Assembly (NCBI GenBank): GCA_002717515.1
Contig: PBEC01000026.1
Span: 1 to 32,184 of the forward strand
Reading direction: 5' to 3'
Length of the DNA stretch: 32,184 nt
From: Flavobacteriales bacterium
GTDB lineage: Bacteria > Bacteroidota > Bacteroidia > Flavobacteriales_C > GCA-002722245
Below the pieces are notes generated by a model, which was not told where the DNA came from, ran no database searches, and saw nothing but the letters and a program-made list of their open reading frames with translations. Position 1 is the first letter of the stretch. Every line of letters begins with the position of its first letter. Both the position numbers and the translations under genes were made by a program. Below, in pieces: positions 5,690-15,123 of the stretch.

Positions 5690-8600
5690 ATGCAAAGAAG
5701 CAAGAGGCTCTATAAGCTAGTTGCTTTATTTGTAGTTTTTTTATCGTTGTCTGCTTTTGCGGGGGACATCGAGAATGAGAAAGATCTCATTAAAACTGCT
5801 AATAAACTTTTTGAGGCAGGGAAATACGCTGAGTGTTTGGATTATTATTCAACACTTGTGTCCAACCACCCCAAAGACCCTATCTTTTCTTACAAGTATG
5901 GGGTGTGTAAATTGTATGCCACAGAAGACAAGGTCGAATCATTGCGTTATTTGGGGTTTGCAACTCAAAAAAAAGATCAGGTTGACCCTATAGCATTTTA
6001 CTTTTTCGGCAAGGCACTGCAACAAAATTACGAGTTCGATGCGGCAGCAAAGCAGTTCAAAATTTATCAAAGCCTGGTGAAACCTAAAGAAGCTGAGGAA
6101 ATGAACGTTTCAAATTGTATAAAGGAATGTTACACGGCGAAGGAGAGGATATACGACTTTAAAAAAATGGATGTAGTTACCAAGAAATCTGTTGGTAAAG
6201 CTGAGTTTTTTCGTTCATACCGGTTGGGTTCGATGAAAAGAAACATCATTATTACTCCCGATGAATTTTTAACAAATGCGGATAAAAAATCTGGAGATTA
6301 TTCTTTGATTGTTCATCATCCAATGAATGAGGTGATTTATTTTTCGAGCTACAATAAAGAGGGGAGCGTTGGTGGTAAGGATATTTTTAAGATTCAAAAA
6401 ATGCCGGATGGTACGTTTAGTAAGCCTGTTAATTTGGGTCCGACGGTGAATACGGAAATGGATGAAGATTATCCGTATCTCCATCCAAACGGTATGGTTT
6501 TATATTTCTCATCCAAAGGAAGGAACGGTATTGGTGGGTACGATATTTTTAAAAGTGTTTTAGATACTGCTACTAATATCTGGGGGAAAGCTGAGAATGT
6601 TGGTTTCTCAATTAATTCTCCCGGGGATGATTTGCTTTATGTTAGTGATATGGATGAGAATATTGCATATTTTGCGTCCGATCGGGGAGATAAGCAGGGG
6701 CAAATAACCGTGTATAAAATTTTCCCGAGTAAAAGCAATACTCCTGTTATTATTGTTAGAGGTCAGGTTGAGGTTGAGGGAAGTAGGAATCATTCAGCAA
6801 AAGTTGTTGTTTACAACAGTGAGGGTGAAGAATTATCTTCTTATGTTTCTCAAAAAACCGGAACTTTTGTAATGACGCTTGATGAAGCTCAAACCTATAC
6901 TGTTGGTGTGTCTGCTCCAGGAAGGGGTGAGGCGAAATCGAGTTTGGAGCTGCCAAGGAATTCAGAGTCCAATATGATCAGTAAAAAGTTTGTGTTAAGA
7001 GGGGGGAAATTGATTTTAGAGGAGGCAAGTGAACTATTGGCTACTGCTGAATCGAGAAGTAAGCTGTTGAGGGAAAGTGCTGAGTTGAATGTGAATCAGG
7101 CCGAAGATGTTGATTTTAATACCAAAATTGAAAGACCTTCTTCATCTCCTGTTAATTCAGAAAACGATTTTGTTTCCTCAGATGTTGATCCCGCTGAACC
7201 TTCTGGTGATTTGGTTGAAGAAGCTTCGACAGAAAGTAATATTTTAAATGATGCACGTGAGGAGCTGGAGGAAATTCGGCAATCGAAGGATCTTGTTAAA
7301 AAGCAAATTAACGCTACCTATTTAGTAGCTAACAAGAAAAAGATTAAAACAGAACTGATTAAGGATGAAATTGAGGAATTATCGGAGGAACTTGAAATGG
7401 TGTTTACGGATGAGGAAAAAGAAAATATTCAAAAGCAATTAAGTCAAAAAGAAACCGAATTAAAGGCTAATGTGGCTTCCGCTACGGCTGCTTTGCAATT
7501 GGCAAAATCCAAAGAGCGTGAGTTGGCAGTACAGGAGAAACAGGAAGAGCTTGCTCAGATATATGTTGATGCTGTTCAGGAAGCGAATGAATCAGGCAAT
7601 GATTCAAGAGCAATAGCTAAACTTGAAAAATCGCGTGATGAACTGGATAAGGTCCAGGAGGAAATCAAACGTGTGAAAATGGAAGACGGTTCTGCTGAAT
7701 CTTTTGCAAAAGCAGATGAAGCAAAGAAAAAAGTAGCGGATTTAGAGTTGAAAAATTCTGTTTTGGATAAAGATGTTAAAGATATTATTCAACAGCAGGA
7801 GGAATTAAAGAAGCAAATCAGTGCAACAAGAAATAAAGGGTTAAAGGAGGAGTTTAACCTTCAAATAAAAGAGTTGGATGATGAGTTGGCCGAAATTAAA
7901 GTAGAGCGAAATGTAAATCAGGCAAAACTGGAAGAGGCAAAATCTGAACTTGAGGTATATTCATCAACCCAAAATGTATACGATGAGGTGTATTCAGAGG
8001 CAGATGATCCATCTTTAATGCCTGTTTCAGAGGATCAAAAGAATACCATCCAGGAAGAGGTCGCGGTTCAAAATATGAGTGCTGAAAAAACTCTGAAAGA
8101 ATCTGATTCGAGCTATGAAGTCCCAAAGGTTGGATCAGTTGAATCGGATGTTTCAAATGATATTTCAACCGATGATGCAGCTGATGAAGAGGTCAGTCAA
8201 GGAAGTATAGAGGAATCAGCTTCAGAAGAAGAGGTTTTTACTGAAACTGTTGAGGATGAAATAGAGGTTTCCGAAAAAAGTGAGTCAATTGCTTCGGAGA
8301 AAGAATACATGGCGTTTATCGCTAATGCTGAATCTCAACGAGAAAGGTTGAAGTCTGTTCGAGAGGAATTAGTTGATTTAAGAGTTTCTGTATCCAATCA
8401 AAAAAATAAGAAGGATAAAGAAAAGCTTTTCTTGAAAATGAGTGAATTGCTCGATAAAGAGACTCAGTTGGTTAGAGATTTAAAGGAGTCTATTCAAAGT
8501 GCAAAAGTAAAAGAGAGTGAATTACCGGATGAAGTTCTTGAGTCGAAAAGCAATGAAATTAATCAATTGGAATCTATGATGGAGGAGGTTCAGGAATTTG

Positions 8601-11600
8601 AAGAGGAAATTGTAGAGGTAAGAAATCAATTGGATCAAGAAGAGAGAGTTGACCAAACTGAATTGATAAGTATGGATCCTGAGACGGCTTCTGAGGAGGA
8701 AATTAAAAATTTAATATCGGTTTATATGCCTGTTGAGTCGGTTGATTTGTCAAATGAAATGAAAGACGATGATATCGTTAAATGGGACAGTCAGGTGAAA
8801 GAGCTCGATAAGAAATCCGCGGTTTATTTAGTGGCGGCCAATAAAGAGCAGGTGAAATTTGAAGAGAAAGGTGGGGAGGGAGAATCTCCAAAAGCTAAAA
8901 AATTAAAAGAAAAAGCAATTAAAAAGCAATTTGAAAAAATCGCAATCCAAAGTCAAATCAGTGAGAAGAGGTATACTTTAATTAAGGATCAAATTGAACA
9001 AGATATCGCCTCTTTATCCAGTACTGATAAGGATAGTTTTAAAGAGGTGTCTGCTGATATTGATGAGAAGTGGGAAATTATTAAAGTTAAGAGAAATCAA
9101 ATGAGCTCTGAAAAAGATGAAAGTCTTAAAATAGATTTATTAAAGGAGTCAAATGACTTGGAGCGAGAAGTTTTTGTTTTACAAAATGCATTGAAAGAAT
9201 CGATGGATACAATGAAACAGGAGGAGGTTGTAGTTCTGGAGGAAAAGATTCAAGATGAGCCTCAGGAAATAGAAAATACACAGGAAGAATTGCCTAAAGT
9301 TATCGATGAAAAAGTTGATGCGGTTACGAAGGGAATTAAGGAGGAAGATGTTGAAAAAGTTGAGGTCCAGGAAATTGAAAATGAAATTGATTCTTCAATG
9401 GAAGAAGTTTTATCGGAAGAAAAGAACATTGAAAATTCTTCCCCGGATGATGAAGAGGATGAAAAAACAATAATTTCTGATAATGAGGTTTTGAGTGAGG
9501 TTGAAAAAATACAGAACTCTGAAGAGAATCAGGAAGTTGAGGAATCTCCTGTTTCAGAAGTTGTTTTTTATGATTCAAAAAACCCAAGCAGTGAGGCCGT
9601 TGAATATGGAAATAAGGAAGGATATGGTATTGTGCGTAATGATGAGTTTAATTATACAAGAAGCGAAGCCGTAATTAAAACTCTTGAAGAAGCAAAACAA
9701 GAAGAAAAAATAGCATTGGACTACTATTTTGAAGCCGATTCACTAAAAAGAGAAGCGGAACAAAACCCTAATAAAGCTAAAGAACTTGAGAGGTCGTCGA
9801 AAAAGTTAATGGCTAAAGGAAGTAAAGCCCAGGATAAAGCAAACGATAAATACAGGGAGCTTAATGAGAAGGAACTTACCTTGAACAAAGATAACGTTGA
9901 GTTTGCTATTGAATACAACGAAATTGTAAAGGTTGATTCAGCAAAAATAATATTGGCTAAAGCCGATAAGCTTTTTGAGGATGCAGGAAAAGTCCGGAAA
10001 AATGCAGCAAAAGAAAAATCAATTTATAAAAAAGGCGATTTAATTAATGAAGCATATAACATGGAGCTTGAAGCTATCGCTCTTCAGAATTATATTTTGA
10101 TGGGTGAGCTGGATGGAGATTCTTCGGAGGTTGATGAAGATGTGATTGTAAGGGAGGAAGAGCCTAAGGAGATCAACGAGTATACTTTGAAGGCAGACGA
10201 AATTTCTAAAAAGGCTGATGAAGAGCCAGATTATTATAAAAGAAAAGCACTTCTTGAAGAGGCCCGAGCATATGAATTGGCAGGAGATAAAAAACGAACG
10301 AGTCGCTTAATGGAATCGCTTTCAAAAGATCAGTATGGTTTTGAAAAAAATGCTGAAATTGTTACGGTATCGAGAAAGCAATCAAATAAAAATGGTATTG
10401 CAAATGAGGCCTGGGCATATGAAAAGCAATCGGATAGCTTATATGCAAAGGCTAAAGAATTGAAAGAACAAGCATCTAACAATACGAATGACGTGGAGAA
10501 GCTTGCTCAGATTGCTGCTTCAAATGAAATTCTGGAGGAAGCTAAATTGATTCAGGCAAAAGCGATTCAGAAGTATATGGAAAGTAAATCAGTTCCTGAT
10601 GAAGAAGATTTTGTTGTTGATTTTGATTCATTGCCTAAGGTTGTTGGCGGGGAGGCGGATAATGAGGAAGATATTTCTTTATTTACGGAAATAGAAAATA
10701 AAATTAACTCTCAAGATGCAGAGAACGAGGATGTTTTAACGGTGAATCAAACGGACCAGGTTACAGAAGTTGCTGAGGTAACTGATGTTTCAGAAGAGTT
10801 GAATGATCAGGACAATCAAGCATCAGGCTCTTCAAACGAATTGCCTAAGGAAAACATTGAACAAAACGATTCGGAAATGGAAGTATTGGCTGATGCTCAA
10901 CCGATTGAAGAATCTACTCAGAAAATAACAGAAGTTAAAATTGGAGATGAGAATGAGTCGGCGGAAGAGGCCTATAAAACTTTAATTGCTGAAGCAAATG
11001 AAGCTGAGGCAAATGAAGTTACTCGTGTGGAGGAGATTTTTAGGTTAAATGATTTGGCTGAAGAGAATCGAAATAAATCCGAGGCGGCGCTTTCTGAGGT
11101 TGACGGATTAACGAATGAGCAAGAAATAACGGCTAAAATTGCAGAAGCCAATAAGTATCGTGAATTGGCGGAAAAGTTCGAAGTTGATGTTAAGAGTCAG
11201 CAAATGATTTTAAAGAATAATGTTGCAGAGGCGCGTTCGAAAAAGAAAGAGGCTGAATTGATTTTAGTTGGAATCGATGAAAGCAAACGATCGGAGCTGG
11301 TTGCTTCGGTTGAATCGGAGGATTCTGATTTAAAGAAGGTTCAGGAATATGTTGCTGCAGAGATGGATATAAATTCCACTGAAGATGAATTGATAGTAAA
11401 AAGGAGTGAACCTTTGTTTTCTGATGAAAAGACCAGCAGTGATGTGAATGTTGAAGATGTATCTGTTAACGATGAATCAAGTGCTCCTTCCGTAAATGAA
11501 GAATCCGGGAAACAGGACGATGTTGAATATACTTCACCTGAACTTGTAGAAATCGACATGGAAAGCGTTGCTCTACTCAATAAAAGTGGAGCGGTAAATG

Positions 11601-12745
11601 ATATTCCAGAGGAGTTTAGTCTTGATTCCGATAAAAGATATGCGCCAACAGCTGAAATACCTGTTGATCCTCCAATGCCAAAAGGCATAATTTATCAAGT
11701 ACAGGTAGGGGCATTTCGTCAAAAAATTGATCCGGGAATTTTCAATGGGCTAAGTCCTTTGGTAGGGGAACAAATCAGCAATGGTATTACGCGATATAAG
11801 GTGGGATATTTCAGAGGTTTTACTTCTGCGAATATAGCCAAAGGTCGTATTCGTCAGTTGGGATATCCAGATGCTTTTGTTGTTGTTTTTTACAACGGTA
11901 AAAGAATTACAGTTGAGAAGGCAGAGGAGGTTATATCTGCCGCGGACGAGAGTGAGCAGTTTGTATATAAAAATCTTGTCATGGATGAGGTTAAACAGTT
12001 GAAAAGTCTTGGGATTGCAAACGATGAAGGTGATGAATTGCTTGCTTCTTCCGAGGAGAATACTGAGATAAACACAGCTTCTCCTGATTCCAAAGCGCTT
12101 ACGCCATCTGCAGAAAACGGTTTAAGCAACGATTTGTTGAAAATAAACGGATTATTTTATACAGTCCAGGTTGGGGTTTATAAAACACCAAGAAGCAGCA
12201 GTGACCTTTATGGTTTAAGTCCCTTGTATACCGAAAAAACATCAAATGGCTACTTACGCTATACAACTGGAATGTACAAGGATTACAACAGTGCTGATCA
12301 GAAAAAAGAGGATGTCCGCAATCAGGGTATTCGAGATGCTTTCGTGACGGCTTATAAGGATAATAAAAGAATTTCGGTTGCTCAGGCTCGACAAGAGGAG
12401 GATTCCGATAACAATGCTTCGGCGAATTCAGGTTCAAATAAACAGGGTGATAGCTCTTCGGGTAATGCCGAAGTGGTGTTTAAGGTTCAAGTTGGAGCTT
12501 ACCGTACACCGATTTCCGTTGAGACTACCCCTGTTTTTAAAGATCTTACCAATTATGAGGTTTCAAGCCTGAAAACCTCAAGTGGACTACTAATTTATAT
12601 GGTTGGTTCTTTTAAGACGAAGGCAGAGGCAGATAATCTTCGACAAGTGGTTGTTAATTATGGAGGTAAAGATTGTTTTGTAGTTGCTTTAGTAAATGGA
12701 AAAAGGATTCCGATTAAAAGAGCTTTGGAATTGGTTGGGAATTAG
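5690..12745 (+). CDS. Giant envelope protein: TPR, PD40, regulatory-like domain, coiled coil, triple SPOR
   Basis: 2351 residues. A signal peptide (about 1-24, ending LSAFAGD) exports it. About 29-145 is TPR-like (KLFEAGKYAECLDYY). About 186-347 is a PD40/TolB-type propeller with blades such as VIYFSS, DYPYLHPNGMVLYFSS and IAYFASDRG. About 353-424 resembles a carboxypeptidase-regulatory-like beta domain. From about 450 to 1990 the chain is very acidic and Glu/Lys-rich, mostly predicted coiled coil with diverged internal repeats. Three SPOR-like domains end the protein at about 2000-2085, 2153-2236 and 2262-2351, each opening with VQVG[AV][FY] and closing with a K-R-I motif. SPOR domains bind glycan strands of peptidoglycan lacking stem peptides. 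The front half matches PorE-type T9SS/gliding proteins, which carry OmpA_C instead of SPOR. I infer a periplasmic scaffold tied to peptidoglycan. Confidence 0.88.
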   Translation: MQRSKRLYKLVALFVVFLSLSAFAGDIENEKDLIKTANKLFEAGKYAECLDYYSTLVSNHPKDPIFSYKYGVCKLYATEDKVESLRYLGFATQKKDQVDPIAFYFFGKALQQNYEFDAAAKQFKIYQSLVKPKEAEEMNVSNCIKECYTAKERIYDFKKMDVVTKKSVGKAEFFRSYRLGSMKRNIIITPDEFLTNADKKSGDYSLIVHHPMNEVIYFSSYNKEGSVGGKDIFKIQKMPDGTFSKPVNLGPTVNTEMDEDYPYLHPNGMVLYFSSKGRNGIGGYDIFKSVLDTATNIWGKAENVGFSINSPGDDLLYVSDMDENIAYFASDRGDKQGQITVYKIFPSKSNTPVIIVRGQVEVEGSRNHSAKVVVYNSEGEELSSYVSQKTGTFVMTLDEAQTYTVGVSAPGRGEAKSSLELPRNSESNMISKKFVLRGGKLILEEASELLATAESRSKLLRESAELNVNQAEDVDFNTKIERPSSSPVNSENDFVSSDVDPAEPSGDLVEEASTESNILNDAREELEEIRQSKDLVKKQINATYLVANKKKIKTELIKDEIEELSEELEMVFTDEEKENIQKQLSQKETELKANVASATAALQLAKSKERELAVQEKQEELAQIYVDAVQEANESGNDSRAIAKLEKSRDELDKVQEEIKRVKMEDGSAESFAKADEAKKKVADLELKNSVLDKDVKDIIQQQEELKKQISATRNKGLKEEFNLQIKELDDELAEIKVERNVNQAKLEEAKSELEVYSSTQNVYDEVYSEADDPSLMPVSEDQKNTIQEEVAVQNMSAEKTLKESDSSYEVPKVGSVESDVSNDISTDDAADEEVSQGSIEESASEEEVFTETVEDEIEVSEKSESIASEKEYMAFIANAESQRERLKSVREELVDLRVSVSNQKNKKDKEKLFLKMSELLDKETQLVRDLKESIQSAKVKESELPDEVLESKSNEINQLESMMEEVQEFEEEIVEVRNQLDQEERVDQTELISMDPETASEEEIKNLISVYMPVESVDLSNEMKDDDIVKWDSQVKELDKKSAVYLVAANKEQVKFEEKGGEGESPKAKKLKEKAIKKQFEKIAIQSQISEKRYTLIKDQIEQDIASLSSTDKDSFKEVSADIDEKWEIIKVKRNQMSSEKDESLKIDLLKESNDLEREVFVLQNALKESMDTMKQEEVVVLEEKIQDEPQEIENTQEELPKVIDEKVDAVTKGIKEEDVEKVEVQEIENEIDSSMEEVLSEEKNIENSSPDDEEDEKTIISDNEVLSEVEKIQNSEENQEVEESPVSEVVFYDSKNPSSEAVEYGNKEGYGIVRNDEFNYTRSEAVIKTLEEAKQEEKIALDYYFEADSLKREAEQNPNKAKELERSSKKLMAKGSKAQDKANDKYRELNEKELTLNKDNVEFAIEYNEIVKVDSAKIILAKADKLFEDAGKVRKNAAKEKSIYKKGDLINEAYNMELEAIALQNYILMGELDGDSSEVDEDVIVREEEPKEINEYTLKADEISKKADEEPDYYKRKALLEEARAYELAGDKKRTSRLMESLSKDQYGFEKNAEIVTVSRKQSNKNGIANEAWAYEKQSDSLYAKAKELKEQASNNTNDVEKLAQIAASNEILEEAKLIQAKAIQKYMESKSVPDEEDFVVDFDSLPKVVGGEADNEEDISLFTEIENKINSQDAENEDVLTVNQTDQVTEVAEVTDVSEELNDQDNQASGSSNELPKENIEQNDSEMEVLADAQPIEESTQKITEVKIGDENESAEEAYKTLIAEANEAEANEVTRVEEIFRLNDLAEENRNKSEAALSEVDGLTNEQEITAKIAEANKYRELAEKFEVDVKSQQMILKNNVAEARSKKKEAELILVGIDESKRSELVASVESEDSDLKKVQEYVAAEMDINSTEDELIVKRSEPLFSDEKTSSDVNVEDVSVNDESSAPSVNEESGKQDDVEYTSPELVEIDMESVALLNKSGAVNDIPEEFSLDSDKRYAPTAEIPVDPPMPKGIIYQVQVGAFRQKIDPGIFNGLSPLVGEQISNGITRYKVGYFRGFTSANIAKGRIRQLGYPDAFVVVFYNGKRITVEKAEEVISAADESEQFVYKNLVMDEVKQLKSLGIANDEGDELLASSEENTEINTASPDSKALTPSAENGLSNDLLKINGLFYTVQVGVYKTPRSSSDLYGLSPLYTEKTSNGYLRYTTGMYKDYNSADQKKEDVRNQGIRDAFVTAYKDNKRISVAQARQEEDSDNNASANSGSNKQGDSSSGNAEVVFKVQVGAYRTPISVETTPVFKDLTNYEVSSLKTSSGLLIYMVGSFKTKAEADNLRQVVVNYGGKDCFVVALVNGKRIPIKRALELVGN

Positions 12746-12789
12746 TAAATAAGGGTTTTTTGAATGGGTTTGCTGTTTTTATTTAACGA

Positions 12790-14211
12790 CTATTTCCCTC
12801 TACCTTGTATTACAACGAGAACAGTATGGATTAAGATTTTAAAGTCAACCAGAATAGATCGGTTTTCCATGTAAATAAGGTCAAATTTTAAACGCTCAAT
12901 CATTTCATCGACATTCTCCGCGTAACCGTATTTAACTTGTCCCCATGAAGTTATACCGGGCTTAACTTTGTGTAAATATTTGTACTGCGGCGCTTTTTGA
13001 ATGATTTGATCAATGAAAAACGCACGCTCTGGGCGAGGACCAACCATACTCATATCACCTTTTAGTACGTTCCAGAATTGTGGTGTTTCATCCAGTCTGG
13101 ATTTACGTAAAAAACGACCTACTGGGGTTATTCTGGAGTCCTTTTCTTTTGAAAGTGCGGGTCCGTTTTTCTCAGCGTCAACATACATGGAACGAAATTT
13201 TATGATGTTGAATGGATTTCCTCTAAGCCCTATTCGCTCCTGATAAAATAAAATCGGGCCTTTTGAGCTTATTTTTACCAGAAGGGCTAAAATTAAGTAA
13301 ATAGGTGCACCAATGGTAAGAACCAAACAAGAGGCAACTATATCAATAATTCGTTTTGCAAAAGTTTGCCATGAGGAAAGATGACCAATATTAATCTCTA
13401 TAAGTGCAGCGTGTAAAATGGAGTTCATTTTTACTTGCCCGGTCAATATATTATATAAGTCAGGAATGATTTTGATTTTTACATCTGATTCCTGAAGGTT
13501 CGTAATGATGTTTTGTATGATTTCATGTTCTTTCGATTCAAGAGCAATGATAACCTCTTCAATATTTTTTTCTGCTATAATGTTGTTTGCTTCCTGATAT
13601 GAACCAAGATGTTGTGTATATTCAGAAAGAATGTATTTATCTCTTCCGGAAGCTACGTTTAAAAATCCCAGGATTTTATATCCTGCAGACTTTTTAGCGT
13701 TTTCTAATTCAATGTATAGTTTTTTTGCCTTTTCATTATCGCCAATTATAAGTGTGTTAAATCCAATTAGCCTGTTGTGAATTTTTCGTGCAGAGTGAGT
13801 TGTGATGCTGTATCGAAAAATACCATTTAATAAAAATTGAACAGTGAAAAGGAAGCCAATACTTTTATAATAGGAGGTATAGTTATTGTTGTTGATATCG
13901 TCCAGTACGAAAAGAAAAAAAATGACTAAACAACCAATAATACAAGAGATAAAAACTTGAGTAAATTCCTTAAGTCGTGATTTTCTGTAAACGTTATGAT
14001 ATAGTCCTTGTACACCGTAAAGAATTACCCAACCTATTGGAATAAAAAACACTCCGAACCAAAATTTTTGATTCGAAGTGGCAACATCCCACGTAATTTC
14101 GAAAGGGTATTCAATGAATTTTTTTCTAAAAATAAAAAACAGTAGCCAGGCAATCCCGCTTGTAAAATAGTCACTGACTACATATTTTAAAATTTCAATC
14201 CTTTTGTTCAT
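12790..14211 (-). CDS. Polyprenyl-phosphate glycosylphosphotransferase (WcaJ/ExoY type)
   Basis: A 473-residue inner-membrane enzyme that transfers a sugar-1-phosphate from a nucleotide sugar to undecaprenyl phosphate, starting an exopolysaccharide or O-unit. The N-terminal half has about four or five membrane helices (first near 10-28, then 50-70, 83-102 and 115-135) and a nucleotide-binding-like segment (FNTLIIGDNEKAKKLY). The C-terminal sugar transferase domain starts near 283 (KRIIDIVASCLVL) and contains FYQERIGLRGNPFNIIKFRSM, DETPQFWNVLKGDMSMVGPRPE and KPGITSWGQVKYGYA. The last motif and the DE pair are family hallmarks. The length is typical. A promoter candidate lies just upstream, inside the gap to the response-regulator gene. 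The convergent gap to the giant gene is only 44 bp with no clear terminator. The sugar specificity cannot be read from the sequence. Confidence 0.92.
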   Translation of the reverse strand: MNKRIEILKYVVSDYFTSGIAWLLFFIFRKKFIEYPFEITWDVATSNQKFWFGVFFIPIGWVILYGVQGLYHNVYRKSRLKEFTQVFISCIIGCLVIFFLFVLDDINNNNYTSYYKSIGFLFTVQFLLNGIFRYSITTHSARKIHNRLIGFNTLIIGDNEKAKKLYIELENAKKSAGYKILGFLNVASGRDKYILSEYTQHLGSYQEANNIIAEKNIEEVIIALESKEHEIIQNIITNLQESDVKIKIIPDLYNILTGQVKMNSILHAALIEINIGHLSSWQTFAKRIIDIVASCLVLTIGAPIYLILALLVKISSKGPILFYQERIGLRGNPFNIIKFRSMYVDAEKNGPALSKEKDSRITPVGRFLRKSRLDETPQFWNVLKGDMSMVGPRPERAFFIDQIIQKAPQYKYLHKVKPGITSWGQVKYGYAENVDEMIERLKFDLIYMENRSILVDFKILIHTVLVVIQGRGK

Positions 14212-14227
14212 AGCCCAAAATTCAGGG

Positions 14228-14235
14228 CAAAGATA
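14228..14235 (-). promoter_or_regulatory. Putative -7 promoter element (TATCTTTG on the minus strand)
   Basis: Matches TAnnTTTG. It sits in the 35-bp gap between the response-regulator stop and the sugar transferase ATG, giving a leader of only about 10 nt. It suggests that the sugar transferase can be transcribed independently of the upstream gene. Confidence 0.45.
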
Positions 14236-14246
14236 ACATTATGAAT

Positions 14247-14795
14247 TTACTCCAATGCTCTCGGGTTAAAAACATTTAAATAAATAAGGATTAATATTAT
14301 GGTAACTGCAAAACCAACCATCAGTCGAACTCGGTTCTGAAACGCTCTCTTTTCCATGCTCTTCAGTAAATCGCCCATAATGGATTTGATTTCTTCTGCT
14401 ATGGTTTCAATGGCTTTGTCTTCCTTTATGACATAGTCAAACACACCTTCATTTCTACACTCTTCTTCTATGAATTTACTTTTTTCACCTGTTAATACAA
14501 TAATTTTTGTTTTCGGAGATTGTGCTTTCAACTCCTTGATAAGTTCAATTCCTTCAATTTCACTTCGCTCATCGAGATTAAAATCCACTATTGCAATTTC
14601 TGGCTTATGCCTTAGGTTTTGCATAAAAGTAGATGATCTTGAGAACCCACTTAATTTGATATTGGGAATACTGTTTTTAATCTGATGAACAAGCCCTTGA
14701 AGATATAACTTATTGTCTTCTATCAGGCATACAGAAAATGGTTTTTTCTTATACTTCCTGATTAATGAACTCGTTGTGATAATACTTCTATTCAT
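14247..14795 (-). CDS. Response-regulator receiver domain with C-terminal membrane anchor
   Basis: 182 residues. About 20-140 is a complete receiver domain: acidic pair E26-D27 (CLIEDN), phospho-acceptor D71 (AIVDFNLDE), T102 (IVLTGEKS) and K124 (DYVIKED). No DNA-binding or enzymatic output domain follows. Instead, a charged linker (LLKSMEKRAFQNRVR) leads to one hydrophobic helix, about 158-176 (LMVGFAVTIILILIYLNVF), and a six-residue tail. The protein should be held on the cytoplasmic face of the inner membrane. It lies 35 bp upstream of the sugar transferase on the same strand, which suggests, without proving, a link to polysaccharide synthesis. No histidine kinase is in the window. The receiver call is strong; the function of the anchor is open. 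Confidence 0.85.
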   Translation of the reverse strand: MNRSIITTSSLIRKYKKKPFSVCLIEDNKLYLQGLVHQIKNSIPNIKLSGFSRSSTFMQNLRHKPEIAIVDFNLDERSEIEGIELIKELKAQSPKTKIIVLTGEKSKFIEEECRNEGVFDYVIKEDKAIETIAEEIKSIMGDLLKSMEKRAFQNRVRLMVGFAVTIILILIYLNVFNPRALE

Positions 14796-14894
14796 AACAA
14801 ATTAGTTTAAGGGTACTACTATTTATATGCTATTGGGTTACGAAAGGTGTTTATATTCGATGATTAGTGACGTTTTTGTTATAAAGTATGCTTT

Positions 14895-14926
14895 TAATCG
14901 ACGAACGGTTTGTTATAATCTACGAA
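14895..14926 (-). promoter_or_regulatory. Direct repeats with 21-bp period, possible LytTR-type operator
   Basis: Read on the minus strand: TTCGTAGATTA (14926-14916) and TTCGTCGATTA (14905-14895), one mismatch, start-to-start distance 21 bp, that is two helical turns on one DNA face. Paired direct repeats at this spacing are the usual layout for LytTR-domain regulators. It lies about 100 bp upstream of the receiver-TM gene. The binding protein is not in the window. Confidence 0.4.
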
Positions 14927-15074
14927 ATACACGCCTAAATTTCGGCTTAAATATGTACGTCGAAGATAGAAAATGATTGGTCGACACAAAATTGGTTTTT
15001 GTCTTTGTTTTTAGGGTTATGTTTTGCTTGTTATTAGTGTTTTTGATTTTTTCAAACTGCACTTTTATGCATAA

Positions 15075-15104
15075 AAAAAGCGACTCAAAGTTGAGTCGCT
15101 TTTT
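15075..15104 (-). terminator. Bidirectional-looking terminator after ilvE
   Basis: A perfect 14-bp inverted repeat, AAAAAGCGACTCAA (15075-15088) with TTGAGTCGCTTTTT (15091-15104). The A/T ends give T-runs on both strands. It lies 20 bp beyond the ilvE stop and isolates ilvE from the response-regulator gene. Confidence 0.85.
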
Positions 15105-15123
15105 GTATTTTATTTAAAGTCAA

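Larger units (their letters stand above)
14796..15123. other. 328-bp intergenic region with direct repeats and a terminator
   Basis: Lies upstream of the response-regulator gene and downstream of ilvE. It holds a pair of 11-bp near-identical direct repeats (14895-14926) and the ilvE terminator (15075-15104). I see no gene in the remainder. Confidence 0.6.
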
